NCBI RefSeq assembly: GCF_016650635.1
Contig: NZ_JAEKFI010000004.1
Span: forward strand, 1,002,001-1,066,000
Length of the DNA: 64,000 nt
Origin: Pseudomonas sp. TH43
GTDB taxonomy: Bacteria > Pseudomonadota > Gammaproteobacteria > Pseudomonadales > Pseudomonadaceae
Reading direction: 5' to 3'
Below, one piece after another: positions 8,210-16,585 of this stretch. Both the position numbers and the translations under genes were made by a program. Numbering within the stretch: the first letter of the stretch is position 1; each line of letters starts with the position of its first letter. A model generated the notes under the pieces. That model was not told where the DNA came from and searched no databases. It saw only the letters and a program-made list of their open reading frames with translations.

Positions 8210-8328
8210 TCATTACCAACGCTGCAAGGAGCTTTCTCAAAGATTCACGGGCCATCACCTGGAAATTTTGAGTAACATAGCAGCCTAACTATTTGGAACA
8301 TCCCTGCGCTGCCGTGGACTATACCTAT

Positions 8329-8342
8329 GGATAGCGCTATCC
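8329..8342 (+). promoter_or_regulatory. 14-bp perfect palindrome upstream of pqqA
   Basis: GGATAGCGCTATCC ends 25 bases before the pqqA start. It could be an operator or a leader hairpin; nothing in the sequence decides. Confidence 0.35.
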
Positions 8343-8367
8343 CACCCACCCATTGAGGAGTCACCTT

Positions 8368-8442
8368 ATGTCCTGGACAAAACCTGCTTACACCGACCTG
8401 CGCATCGGCTTCGAAGTCACCATGTACTTCGCCAGCCGCTGA
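8368..8442 (+). CDS. pqqA: PQQ precursor peptide PqqA
   Basis: A 24-residue peptide, [20 protein letters not shown] and then FASR. The invariant Glu16 and Tyr20 in the EVTMY core are the two residues cross-linked by PqqE and converted into pyrroloquinoline quinone. GGAG lies 8 bases before the ATG. A terminator-like hairpin follows, so pqqA is probably made in excess over pqqBCDE. Confidence 0.97.
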
Positions 8443-8468
8443 GTTCTGCTTACGTAGAATTGCAGTGC

Positions 8469-8497
8469 AACGCCTCGGCTCGCCGGGGCGTTTTATT
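8469..8497 (+). terminator. Attenuating terminator between pqqA and pqqB
   Basis: A 10-bp stem AACGCCTCGG/CCGGGGCGTT (one G-U pair) with loop CTCG is followed by TTATTTT. It lies 26 bases after the pqqA stop and just before pqqB. Confidence 0.85.
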
Positions 8498-8523
8498 TTC
8501 AGCGTTGAAATGATGGAGCGTTC

Positions 8524-9435
8524 ATGTTCGTCCAGATTCTGGGTTCGGCCGCCGGTGGCGGTTTTCCGCAGTGGAACTGCAACTGCGTCAACTGCGCAGG
8601 CTTTCGCGACGGCAGCCTGAATGCCAAGGCCCGCACCCAATCGTCCATCGCGATTTCCGATGACGGCGTGAACTGGGTGCTGTGCAACGCCTCGCCGGAC
8701 ATCCGCGCGCAGCTGCAAAGCTTTGCTCCGATGCAACCAGGCCGCGCCCTGCGTGACACCGGCATCAGCGCGATCATCCTGATGGACAGCCAGATCGACC
8801 ACACCACCGGCCTGCTCAGCCTGCGCGAAGGCTGCCCGCATCAGGTCTGGTGCACGGACATGGTTCACGAAGACCTCAGCACCGGTTTCCCGCTGTTCAA
8901 GATGCTTACCCACTGGAACGGTGGGCTGGACTGGAACCGCATCGAACTCGATCAGAGCTTCACGGTTGCGGCGTGCCCGAACCTGCGCTTTACCCCGTTG
9001 CCACTGCGCAGTGCAGCGCCACCGTATTCGCCGCACCGCTTTGATCCGCATCCTGGCGACAACATCGGTTTGATCGTCGAAGACCTGAAGACTGGCGGCA
9101 AATTGTTCTACGCGCCGGGGTTGGGCAAGGTCGACGCACCGCTGCTGGAGATCATGGCGGGCAGCGATTGCCTGTTGGTCGACGGCACGATGTGGGATGA
9201 CGATGAGATGCAGCGCCGTGGCGTCGGCACCCGCACCGGGCGCGAGATGGGCCATCTGGCACAGAACGGGCCTGGCGGCATGCTCGAAGTGCTGGAACAG
9301 CTTCCCGAGCAGCGCAAGGTGCTTATCCACATCAACAACACCAACCCGATTCTCGATGAGGATTCGCCGGAGCGTGCAGAGCTGGCGCGACGTGATGTTG
9401 AAGTGGCGTATGACGGCATGAGTATTGTGCTGTAA
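8524..9435 (+). CDS. pqqB: PQQ biosynthesis protein PqqB
   Basis: A 303-residue metallo-beta-lactamase-fold protein. It has the PqqB N terminus (QILGSAAGGGFPQWNCNC) with cysteines that bind structural zinc in the family, and DSQIDHTTG in place of a canonical HxHxDH site. It is thought to act as an oxidase/hydroxylase on the Glu-Tyr intermediate or in handling PQQ; its exact role is still debated. It follows pqqA and is separated from pqqC by a REPIN. Confidence 0.95.
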   Translation: MFVQILGSAAGGGFPQWNCNCVNCAGFRDGSLNAKARTQSSIAISDDGVNWVLCNASPDIRAQLQSFAPMQPGRALRDTGISAIILMDSQIDHTTGLLSLREGCPHQVWCTDMVHEDLSTGFPLFKMLTHWNGGLDWNRIELDQSFTVAACPNLRFTPLPLRSAAPPYSPHRFDPHPGDNIGLIVEDLKTGGKLFYAPGLGKVDAPLLEIMAGSDCLLVDGTMWDDDEMQRRGVGTRTGREMGHLAQNGPGGMLEVLEQLPEQRKVLIHINNTNPILDEDSPERAELARRDVEVAYDGMSIVL

Positions 9436-9457
9436 CCGTTGAGACCGTTGCGCGGCA

Positions 9458-9522
9458 TTCGCGAGCAGGCTCGCTCCCACATTCGAAAGCGTTCAACCTG
9501 TGGGAGCGAGCCTGCTCGCGAA
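9458..9522 (+). repeat. REPIN (two inverted REPs)
   Basis: TTCGCGAGCAGGCTCGCTCC... at the left and its reverse complement at the right, with 17 bases between the 24-nt arms. It lies between pqqB and pqqC. Confidence 0.9.
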
Positions 9523-9574
9523 GAGGCCAGTACCAACAAAAGAGATTTCTAGGGTTGTTCCCCGGAGAACCGCA

Positions 9575-10327
9575 ATGACCGATCAACCAATGTCCCCCGC
9601 CGAATTCGAAGCGGCCCTGCGCGCCAAAGGCGCCTACTACCACATCTATCACCCGTATCACGTGGCGATGTACGAAGGTCGCGCCACACGCGAGCAGATT
9701 CAGGGCTGGGTCGCCAACCGTTTCTACTATCAGGTGAACATCCCCCTGAAAGACGCGGCGATCCTCGCCAATTGCCCGGATCGCGAAATCCGTCGCGAAT
9801 GGATTCAGCGCCTGCTCGACCACGACGGCGCACCCGGTGAAGACGGCGGCATCGAAGCGTGGCTGCGGCTCGGCCAGGCCGTCGGCCTCGACCCGGATCA
9901 ACTGCGCTCCCAGGAACTGGTGCTGCCCGGCGTGCGTTTCGCCGTCGACGCCTACGTCAACTTTGCCCGCCGCGCCAGTTGGCAGGAAGCCGCCAGCAGC
10001 TCGCTGACCGAGCTGTTCGCGCCGCAGATCCATCAGTCGCGCCTCGACAGCTGGCCGCAGCATTACCCGTGGATCGACCCGGCCGGTTACGAGTATTTCC
10101 GTACCCGCCTCGGTCAGGCGCGGCGGGATGTCGAGCACGGTCTGGCGATCACGCTGGAGCACTACAAGACACGCGCAGGACAGGAGCGCATGCTGGAAAT
10201 TCTCCAGTTCAAACTGGACATTCTTTGGAGCATGCTCGATGCCATGAGCATGGCCTACGAACTGAAACGTCCGCCGTATCACAGCGTCACCGAACAACGC
10301 GTCTGGCATAAAGGAATCACCTTATGA
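9575..10327 (+). CDS. pqqC: PQQ synthase PqqC
   Basis: A 250-residue cofactor-free oxidase that carries out the final ring closure and eight-electron oxidation to PQQ. The sequence has the characteristic all-helical PqqC blocks YHIYHPYHVAMYEG, QGWVANRFYYQ and HDG. The ATG at 9575 with GGAG 10 bases upstream gives the family's standard length. Its stop overlaps the pqqD start as ATGA, so the two are translationally coupled. Confidence 0.96.
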   Translation: MTDQPMSPAEFEAALRAKGAYYHIYHPYHVAMYEGRATREQIQGWVANRFYYQVNIPLKDAAILANCPDREIRREWIQRLLDHDGAPGEDGGIEAWLRLGQAVGLDPDQLRSQELVLPGVRFAVDAYVNFARRASWQEAASSSLTELFAPQIHQSRLDSWPQHYPWIDPAGYEYFRTRLGQARRDVEHGLAITLEHYKTRAGQERMLEILQFKLDILWSMLDAMSMAYELKRPPYHSVTEQRVWHKGITL

Positions 10328-10599
10328 GTTTCGACCGCAGCAAAACCCCGACCTGGCGTCCCGGCTACCGCTTCCAGTACGAACCGGCGCAGAAAGGCCA
10401 TGTGTTGCTGTATCCGGAAGGCATGATCAAACTCAACCAAACCGCTGCGTTGATCGGCGGTTTGATTGACGGCGAACGTGATGTCGCGGCGATCATCGCC
10501 CAACTCGATGAGCAGTTCCCCGGCGTGCCAGAGCTCGGTGAAGACATCGAGCAATTCATGGAGGTTGCCCGTGCGCAGCACTGGATCGAACTTGCCTGA
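10324..10599 (+). CDS. pqqD: PqqA-binding chaperone PqqD
   Basis: A 91-residue RiPP recognition element of the PqqD family, starting at the ATGA overlap with pqqC. PqqD binds the PqqA leader and presents the peptide to the radical SAM enzyme PqqE. Family features seen are WRPGYRFQYEPAQ near the N terminus and the LNQTAALIGGLIDG segment. Its 3' end overlaps pqqE by 29 bp in another frame. Confidence 0.95.
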   Translation: MSFDRSKTPTWRPGYRFQYEPAQKGHVLLYPEGMIKLNQTAALIGGLIDGERDVAAIIAQLDEQFPGVPELGEDIEQFMEVARAQHWIELA

Positions 10600-11731
10600 T
10601 CTGCCGCCCAAGCCTGAAGTCGGCCTGCCGCTGTGGCTGCTCGCTGAGCTGACCTACCGCTGCCCGCTGCAATGCCCGTACTGCTCCAATCCACTGGATT
10701 TCGCCGAGCAGGGCAAGGAGCTGAGCACCGAGCAGTGGATCAAGGTGTTTCGTGAAGCGCGGGAGATGGGCGCCGCGCAACTGGGCTTTTCCGGCGGCGA
10801 GCCGCTGGTGCGTCAGGACCTTGCGGAGCTGATTGCCGAGGCGCGCAAGCTGGGTTTCTACACCAACCTGATCACCTCTGGCATCGGCCTCACCGAGCAG
10901 AAAATCAGCGACTTCAAAAAGGCTGGGCTCGATCACATCCAGATCAGTTTTCAGGCCAGCGACGAGCAAGTGAACAACTTGTTGGCCGGCTCAAAAAAGG
11001 CCTTCGCGCAGAAGCTGGAAATGGCCCGCGCGGTCAAGGCTCACGGCTACCCGATGGTGCTGAACTTCGTCACCCATCGGCACAACATCGACAAGATCGA
11101 CCGCATCATCGAGCTGTGTATCGCGCTGGAAGCCGACTTCGTGGAACTTGCCACCTGCCAGTTCTATGGTTGGGCGCAGCTCAATCGTGTCGGCCTGTTG
11201 CCGACCAAAGAGCAACTGGTACGCGCTGAACGCATCACCAATGAATACCGGGCCAAACTGGAAGCCGAAGGGCATCCGTGCAAGCTGATTTTCGTCACTC
11301 CGGACTATTACGAAGAACGCCCGAAAGCCTGCATGAACGGCTGGGGCAGCATCTTCCTGACGGTCACACCGGACGGCACCGCTCTGCCCTGTCATGGCGC
11401 CCGGCAGATGCCGGTACAATTTCCCAACGTGCGCGACCACAGCATGCAGCACATCTGGTACGACTCGTTCGGCTTCAACCGCTTTCGCGGTTACGACTGG
11501 ATGCCCGAGCCGTGCCGCTCCTGCGACGAGAAAGAAAAGGACTTCGGCGGCTGTCGCTGTCAGGCGTTCATGCTCACCGGTGATGCAAGCAACGCCGACC
11601 CTGTGTGCAGCAAGTCCGAACATCACGGCGTGATCCTCAAGGCCCGCGAAGAAGCCGAGACCGCCACTCAAACCATTGAACAATTGGCCTTTCGCAATGA
11701 ACGAAACTCACGCCTCATCGCCAAGGGCTGA
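10571..11731 (+). CDS. pqqE: Radical SAM peptide cyclase PqqE
   Basis: A 386-residue radical SAM/SPASM enzyme that forms the carbon-carbon bond between Glu16 and Tyr20 of PqqA. The SAM-cluster motif CPLQCPYC has cysteines at 31, 35 and 38. The C-terminal SPASM cysteines are visible in CMNGWG, LPCHGA, CRSCDEKEKDFGGCRC and DPVCSKSEHH. The GTG at 10571, with GGAGG in the end of pqqD, gives a start matching known PqqE proteins. The frame is open further upstream but that part lies inside pqqD. Confidence 0.94.
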   Translation: MRSTGSNLPDLPPKPEVGLPLWLLAELTYRCPLQCPYCSNPLDFAEQGKELSTEQWIKVFREAREMGAAQLGFSGGEPLVRQDLAELIAEARKLGFYTNLITSGIGLTEQKISDFKKAGLDHIQISFQASDEQVNNLLAGSKKAFAQKLEMARAVKAHGYPMVLNFVTHRHNIDKIDRIIELCIALEADFVELATCQFYGWAQLNRVGLLPTKEQLVRAERITNEYRAKLEAEGHPCKLIFVTPDYYEERPKACMNGWGSIFLTVTPDGTALPCHGARQMPVQFPNVRDHSMQHIWYDSFGFNRFRGYDWMPEPCRSCDEKEKDFGGCRCQAFMLTGDASNADPVCSKSEHHGVILKAREEAETATQTIEQLAFRNERNSRLIAKG

Positions 11732-13508
11732 ACCTTTCAGCGCTACCCAAGCCGTCGCCGCCGGGATGGACTTCGCCGAACTGCAACTCGGCGCCAATGG
11801 CTTGTTCTGGAATGAATATCGCCCGGAAGATGCGGCGTGCCGGATTTGGCATTGGCGCGATGGCGTGGCGAAATGTCTGACGCCGAATGGCTTCAGCGTG
11901 CGCAGTCGCGTGTACGAATATGGTGGCGGCGCATTTTGTCTGACGCCTGACGGGGTGGTTTTCGTCGGTGAGACGGATCAACAGTTGTATCGCCAGGCGC
12001 TGGATGGCGAGCCGCAAGCGCTGACTTCGGGCGATTGTCGTTACGGCGATCTGCATTGTGCTGATGGGCAGGTGTTGGCGGTTGAGGAGCAGCACGATAC
12101 GCATCGGCTGGTGACGATTGATCTGGCGGACGGTGCTCGTCGAGTGTTGGCCGAAGGCGCGGACTTTTACGCCGCGCCGACGGTAAGTCCTGATGGCCAG
12201 CGGTTGGCGTGGATAGAGTGGAGTCGGCCGCATCAGCCGTGGACGTCGACTCGACTGATGGTGGCTGAGCGCGTGGCGGATGGCCGCTTTTCAGCACCGC
12301 GCTGCCTGGCGGGTGATGGCGTTGAAGAGTCGATCCAGCAACCGCGATTCGATGCCAACGGTCGCTTGTTGTGCCTGACCGATCGCGGCGGATTCTGGCA
12401 GCCGTGGGGCGAAACATCTGATGGCTTGCAACCGCTCCAGAGTGCCGAGGCCGACCATGCACCCGCGCCGTGGCAATTGGGCGGCTGCACTTGGTTGCCT
12501 GTCGGCGAAGCCTTTTTGGCCAGTTGGAGCGAAGGTGGTTTCGGTCGTCTGGCGCTCGGCGCTGAAGACTTCACTGGCGATTACAGTCGCTTTCGCCATC
12601 TCGCTATCGATGAACAATTCATCTACTGCATCGCCGCTTCACCGATCAGTCCTTCCGCCGTGATCGCGATTGATCGCGCGTCTCGTAAAGTGAAGGTGCT
12701 GGCCGGCGGTGTCGCACCGCTGCCCGCCGAACGCATCAGCCGCCCGCAAACCCTGCGTTATCCCAGCGGTTCGGGCGAGGCTCACGGATTCTTTTACCCG
12801 GCCATGAACGGCGAGGCAAAACCGCCGCTGGTGGTGTTCATCCATGGCGGCCCGACGTCGGCCTGCTACCCGATGCTCGACCCGCGCATCCAGTACTGGA
12901 CGCAACGCGGCTTCGCCGTCGCTGATCTCAACTATCGCGGTAGCAGTGGTTATGGCCGGGAATATCGTCAGGCGCTCCACCTGAGCTGGGGAGAGGTGGA
13001 TGTCGAGGATGCCTGTGCGGTAGTGGAATACCTCGCTGAACGCGAAATGATCGACGGCAACAATGCATTTATTCGTGGCGGCAGCGCTGGCGGCTATACG
13101 ACGTTGTGCGCCTTGGCGTTCCATCAGGTTTTCCGCGCGGGCGCCAGTTTATACGGGGTCAGCGATCCGGTGGCGCTGGCTCGGGCGACACACAAATTTG
13201 AAGGCGACTATCTCGACTGGCTGATCGGCGATCCCGAGCAGGACGCCGAACGCTACGCCGCACGCACACCCCTGCTGCACGCGAGCAATATCCGTGTGCC
13301 GGTGATCTTCTTTCAGGGTGAACTGGATGCGGTCGTCGTTCCGCAACAGACCCGTGACATGGTCACGGCGCTGGAGCAGAACGGCATTCCGGTCGAGGCG
13401 CATTACTACCCCGACGAGCGCCACGGCTTCCGCCGCGCGGTCAATCAGGCGCACGCGCTGGAGCAGGAATGCAAGTTTTATCGGCGGGTGATGGGGCTCG
13501 CAGACTGA
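11697..13508 (+). CDS. Prolyl oligopeptidase-family S9 peptidase linked to pqq
   Basis: A 603-residue protein with an N-terminal beta-propeller-like region and a C-terminal alpha/beta hydrolase. The catalytic residues are S463 (GGSAGGY), D544 (GELDAV) and H576 (DERHGF). It begins inside the end of pqqE, overlapping it by 35 bp, so it is part of the operon. The equivalent gene in some P. fluorescens strains has been called pqqM. A role in PqqA processing is plausible but not shown. There is no signal peptide, so it is probably cytoplasmic. Confidence 0.9.
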   Translation: MNETHASSPRAEPFSATQAVAAGMDFAELQLGANGLFWNEYRPEDAACRIWHWRDGVAKCLTPNGFSVRSRVYEYGGGAFCLTPDGVVFVGETDQQLYRQALDGEPQALTSGDCRYGDLHCADGQVLAVEEQHDTHRLVTIDLADGARRVLAEGADFYAAPTVSPDGQRLAWIEWSRPHQPWTSTRLMVAERVADGRFSAPRCLAGDGVEESIQQPRFDANGRLLCLTDRGGFWQPWGETSDGLQPLQSAEADHAPAPWQLGGCTWLPVGEAFLASWSEGGFGRLALGAEDFTGDYSRFRHLAIDEQFIYCIAASPISPSAVIAIDRASRKVKVLAGGVAPLPAERISRPQTLRYPSGSGEAHGFFYPAMNGEAKPPLVVFIHGGPTSACYPMLDPRIQYWTQRGFAVADLNYRGSSGYGREYRQALHLSWGEVDVEDACAVVEYLAEREMIDGNNAFIRGGSAGGYTTLCALAFHQVFRAGASLYGVSDPVALARATHKFEGDYLDWLIGDPEQDAERYAARTPLLHASNIRVPVIFFQGELDAVVVPQQTRDMVTALEQNGIPVEAHYYPDERHGFRRAVNQAHALEQECKFYRRVMGLAD

Positions 13509-13541
13509 TCATCGAACCCATTTGGAAATGGCGTCGCTGCA

Positions 13542-13616
13542 TTCGCGAGCAGGCTCGCTCCCACATTAGATGTGTGTTGCTCACAAATCTCCTGTGGGAG
13601 CGAGCCTGCTCGCGAA
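13542..13616 (+). repeat. REPIN
   Basis: Inverted pair of TTCGCGAGCAGG-type REPs between two convergent genes. Confidence 0.9.
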
Positions 13617-13641
13617 AGCTATCTATACAGCGCCGCGGGAC

Positions 13642-13800
13642 TCAGCGCTTGGCGATGATGTACACCGCATGCACGATTCCCGGAATGTACCCGCACAACG
13701 TCAGCAGAATGTTCAACCAGAACGCCCCGCCAAACCCGACCTGCAGAAACACACCCAGTGGTGGCAACAGAATGGCGATGATGATGCGAATGAAGTCCAT
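13642..13800 (-). CDS. Pmp3/YqaE-family membrane peptide
   Basis: A 52-residue hydrophobic peptide (MDFIRIIIAILLPPLGVFLQ...). It has two membrane helices and the Pmp3 signature PPLGVFL and CGYIPGIVHAVYII. CAGGAG lies 8 bases before the ATG. Members of this family affect membrane potential and salt or stress tolerance in yeast and plants; the bacterial role is unclear. Confidence 0.9.
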   Translation of the reverse strand: MDFIRIIIAILLPPLGVFLQVGFGGAFWLNILLTLCGYIPGIVHAVYIIAKR

Positions 13801-13910
13801 GGGTCAGCTCCTGAATGGGGGTTGGCTCACATGAGCCATACAAGCTAATCGACCCGCGCCGTTCGTCAGGGTTCAGTGCAGTTGCCATTTGATCGCCACC
13901 ACCACCCTCA

Positions 13911-13949
13911 AAAAAACGCCCCACGCCAAAAGAATCAGGCGTAGGGCGT
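13911..13949 (-). terminator. Rho-independent terminator after the aminotransferase
   Basis: On the minus strand, ACGCCCTACGCC pairs with GGCGTGGGGCGT and is followed by a run of T. It lies about 50 bases beyond the aminotransferase stop. Confidence 0.85.
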
Positions 13950-13996
13950 GCGTTATACCGCGAGACGGTTCTTGAAATCGGGTAGGAAACTTCAGC

Positions 13997-15280
13997 TCAG
14001 ACGGCAATCCCTTTGCGGCATTGCAGCTGCGCTGTTCGCACACGCGAGAAGGCGCGGGCCAGGCGCAGGAGCATTTCGTCGATATTGGTTTTGCTGACGG
14101 TGAGTGCCGGGGTGAAGCGCAGGCAATTGGCTTGCGGGGCGTTGAGCAGCAGGCCTTCGTGCAGGGCGGCATGGATCACCGCGTCGGCGGAATCGTCTGA
14201 CAGAGTCAGCCCGTAGAACAGGCCTTGCCCGCGCAGTTCGCCGTGACCATAGCGATGCGCCAATCGGGCCAGGCCTTCGCGCAGATGCTGACCATTGTCG
14301 TTGACCTGTTCGAGAAAACTGCGGTCGTGCACGCTGTCGAGCACCACCAGACCGGCCGCCGTCATCAGCGCATTACCGTGATGGGTGCCGCCGAGTTCGC
14401 CGGCGTCGAAACAGCAGGCCTTGCCCCGCGCCAATAGCGCTGCCAGCGGCACACCGCCGCCAAGCCCTTTGCCGAGCACGACGATATCGGCGCGCACGCC
14501 GTAGGATTGCTCGGCGAGCAAGGTGCCGCAGCGGCCGATGCCGGTTTGTACTTCGTCGAGGATCAGCAGAATGCCCAACTCACGGCACAGACGTTCGACA
14601 CCTTTGAGGTACAGCTCGGTGGCCGGCACGACCCCGGCATCGCTCTGGATCGGCTCAAGCATGATCGCCACGGTCTGCGCATCGACCGCCGCGTGCAGCG
14701 CCGGCAAGTCGTTGAACGGCACCAGATCGAAGCCGGGCAGCAGTGGCGCGAAACGGTTGTGCAGGTTGCAACTGTCCGACGCCGAAATCGTCGCCAGACT
14801 ACGGCCATGACAGCCTTGCTTCGCAACAATGATCCGCGAGGCGCCACCGCGATGCAGTTGCCCCCATTTGCGCGCGAGTTTGATCGCCGCTTCACACGCT
14901 TCACTGCCGCTGTTGAGCAAATAGGCCTGATCGCTGGACGTACTGGCGCAGAGGCGCTCGGCAAGACTGAGCATGCCGCGATTGTGCAAATTGAAACCGG
15001 GATTGATCAGGGCCTGAGCCTGACTGGCGATGGCTTTGACCAGTGCCGAAGGACTGTGGCCAAGGCTGTTGGCGCCGCCAGCCTGAGAAAAGTCGAGGTA
15101 CGCACGGTCGTTGCTGTCCCACAGCCAGGAACCCTGACCGCGAACGAAAACTTGCTGAGGCCGCTCGACGCTAGGCATTAGCCGCTCGGCGCTCAGGTTC
15201 TCGCTGAGGTCTGAAGGGCCAGCCTCGAACGCCAGATCATCAAGACTCGGCGCCTGACGCCGCAAACTGAACAGATTCAT
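13997..15280 (-). CDS. Class III PLP-dependent aminotransferase
   Basis: A 427-residue fold-type I aminotransferase of the acetylornithine/4-aminobutyrate group. The PLP lysine is K271 (VVLGKGLGGG), the ring-nitrogen aspartate is D242 (LDEVQTG), and the phosphate-binding stretch is LNSGSEACE. The substrate cannot be told from sequence. The start at 15280 gives MNLFSLRRQAPSL. A divergent LysR gene 169 bp away is the likely regulator. Orthologues lie in the same place in P. putida between pqq and the acyl-CoA dehydrogenases. Confidence 0.9.
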   Translation of the reverse strand: MNLFSLRRQAPSLDDLAFEAGPSDLSENLSAERLMPSVERPQQVFVRGQGSWLWDSNDRAYLDFSQAGGANSLGHSPSALVKAIASQAQALINPGFNLHNRGMLSLAERLCASTSSDQAYLLNSGSEACEAAIKLARKWGQLHRGGASRIIVAKQGCHGRSLATISASDSCNLHNRFAPLLPGFDLVPFNDLPALHAAVDAQTVAIMLEPIQSDAGVVPATELYLKGVERLCRELGILLILDEVQTGIGRCGTLLAEQSYGVRADIVVLGKGLGGGVPLAALLARGKACCFDAGELGGTHHGNALMTAAGLVVLDSVHDRSFLEQVNDNGQHLREGLARLAHRYGHGELRGQGLFYGLTLSDDSADAVIHAALHEGLLLNAPQANCLRFTPALTVSKTNIDEMLLRLARAFSRVRTAQLQCRKGIAV

Positions 15281-15283
15281 TGG

Positions 15284-15307
15284 AAAAAACCCCGTTCGAG
15301 GTTTTTT
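15284..15307 (-). promoter_or_regulatory. Terminator-like hairpin at the aminotransferase start
   Basis: On the minus strand, AAAAAACC and GGTTTTTT form an 8-bp stem with an 8-nt loop. It ends three bases before the ATG and covers the expected ribosome-binding region. It could act as an attenuator or as a translation block. Confidence 0.45.
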
Positions 15308-15449
15308 GAACTGCCTATGCAAACACTGTAGAAGCAAACGCTATTCATCGCGCTCTCTGGCCCTGTAAGCCTTGTGATTGCGGTTAGACTAGGCTCACTG
15401 ACGGCTTCGGGCCATTTCGATTTACCAGCATTTTCGATAAGCATTACTT

Positions 15450-16358
15450 ATGGATTTCAAACAACTGCGTTATTTCGTCGCGGTCTACGAAGAGGGCCAT
15501 GTCGGCCGGGCCGCTGAACGCCTGTCAATCTCGCAACCGGCGTTGTCGCAGCAGATTCGCCAGCTCGAGCAAAACCTCGACGTGACGCTATTCGAGCGCA
15601 GCAGCAAACGCCTGCTGCCAACCCTCGCCGCGCATACGTTGTATAACCACGCCCTGCCCTTGCTTGACGGCTTGCAACGGGCGCGTGAGGCGTTAGGAAA
15701 CTTCAAGGGTCAGGCGTTGCGCACTTTGGCGATTGGCGTGTTGCAGACGGTTCACACCAGTCTGGTGCCGCAAATGCTGGAGCGGGTGCGCAAGGCTCAG
15801 CCACACCTTGTGGTGCAAATCTATGAGTTGACCGGGCTGGAGATCGAACGGCGCTTGCTCAACGGCTCATTGGATATCGGCATCAGTTATCTACCGCCAC
15901 GCCAGCCGGGCCTGCATGGCGTGATGCTCTACGAAGATGAACTGACGCTGGTCATCCCGGCGGATCATCCGTTGCGTGAATTCAAGAAGGTCTCGATGCG
16001 CCAGGCCGCCGAGTTGCCGATGTTGCTGTTGGGCGAAGAATTCCAGATCCGCCAGATCTGGCAGGCGCAATTGACCAGCCTCGGACGCCGCCCGCAGGTG
16101 CAGGCCGAACTGAACAATATGGTCGGGATTCTCGACAGTTTGCCGCATACCAAACTGGCGACAGTGTTGCCGGGGCGTTCGCAGAAGGAGTACGACGATC
16201 AGGATCTGCTGTGGAAACCGCTGAGCGAACCCCGCGTGCCGTTGAAAGTCGGGCTGGTGTGCCGCGATGTACAACGTCAGCAGGCGTCTTTGGCGCTGCT
16301 GCGCACATTGCTGGAAGAAGTGATGGAGCGTGAAGCGAAGCCGCCGACCTTGGGCTGA
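15450..16358 (+). CDS. LysR-family transcriptional regulator
   Basis: A 302-residue LTTR. The N-terminal winged helix-turn-helix (DFKQLRYFVAVYEEG, then RAAERLSISQPALSQQI) spans about residues 1-60. It is followed by a type 2 periplasmic-binding-protein-like effector domain (IGISYLPPRQPG, LLLGEEFQIRQ). It is transcribed away from the aminotransferase gene, a usual layout for a LysR protein and its target. The effector is unknown. A terminator follows. Confidence 0.93.
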   Translation: MDFKQLRYFVAVYEEGHVGRAAERLSISQPALSQQIRQLEQNLDVTLFERSSKRLLPTLAAHTLYNHALPLLDGLQRAREALGNFKGQALRTLAIGVLQTVHTSLVPQMLERVRKAQPHLVVQIYELTGLEIERRLLNGSLDIGISYLPPRQPGLHGVMLYEDELTLVIPADHPLREFKKVSMRQAAELPMLLLGEEFQIRQIWQAQLTSLGRRPQVQAELNNMVGILDSLPHTKLATVLPGRSQKEYDDQDLLWKPLSEPRVPLKVGLVCRDVQRQQASLALLRTLLEEVMEREAKPPTLG

Positions 16359-16380
16359 GCACTTTTCTTCAGGCAAAAGA

Positions 16381-16404
16381 AAACCCCGCCGAAGCGGGGC
16401 TTTG
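16381..16404 (+). terminator. Rho-independent terminator
   Basis: CCCCGC-CGAA-GCGGGG is followed by CTTT, 25 bases after the LysR stop. Confidence 0.75.
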
Positions 16405-16548
16405 CAGACTGTTTCCCTGACATCCATTTCACTCCGCCACCCTGGCAGAATCCTACGTGTCCGTGTTGTTGCTTTGCGCTTCCTGCGCGACGTCCATGAA
16501 ATGTAGATTAGCTCTGGATCCAATCCTCGCATAGGGGAGAACAGCAGC

Positions 16549-16578
16549 ACGTGATGTAAGCAAATGCTTACATCACGT
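16549..16578. repeat. 30-bp near-perfect palindrome beside an acyl-CoA dehydrogenase gene
   Basis: Arms ACGTGATGTAAGCA and TGCTTACATCACGT (14 bp, exact) are separated by AA. The sequence ends seven bases beyond the stop of the minus-strand gene. A further TTACATCATC half copy follows at 16579-16588. There is no T run, so a normal terminator is unlikely; a protein-binding site or an RNA 3' hairpin is possible. Confidence 0.7.
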
Positions 16579-16585
16579 TACATCA

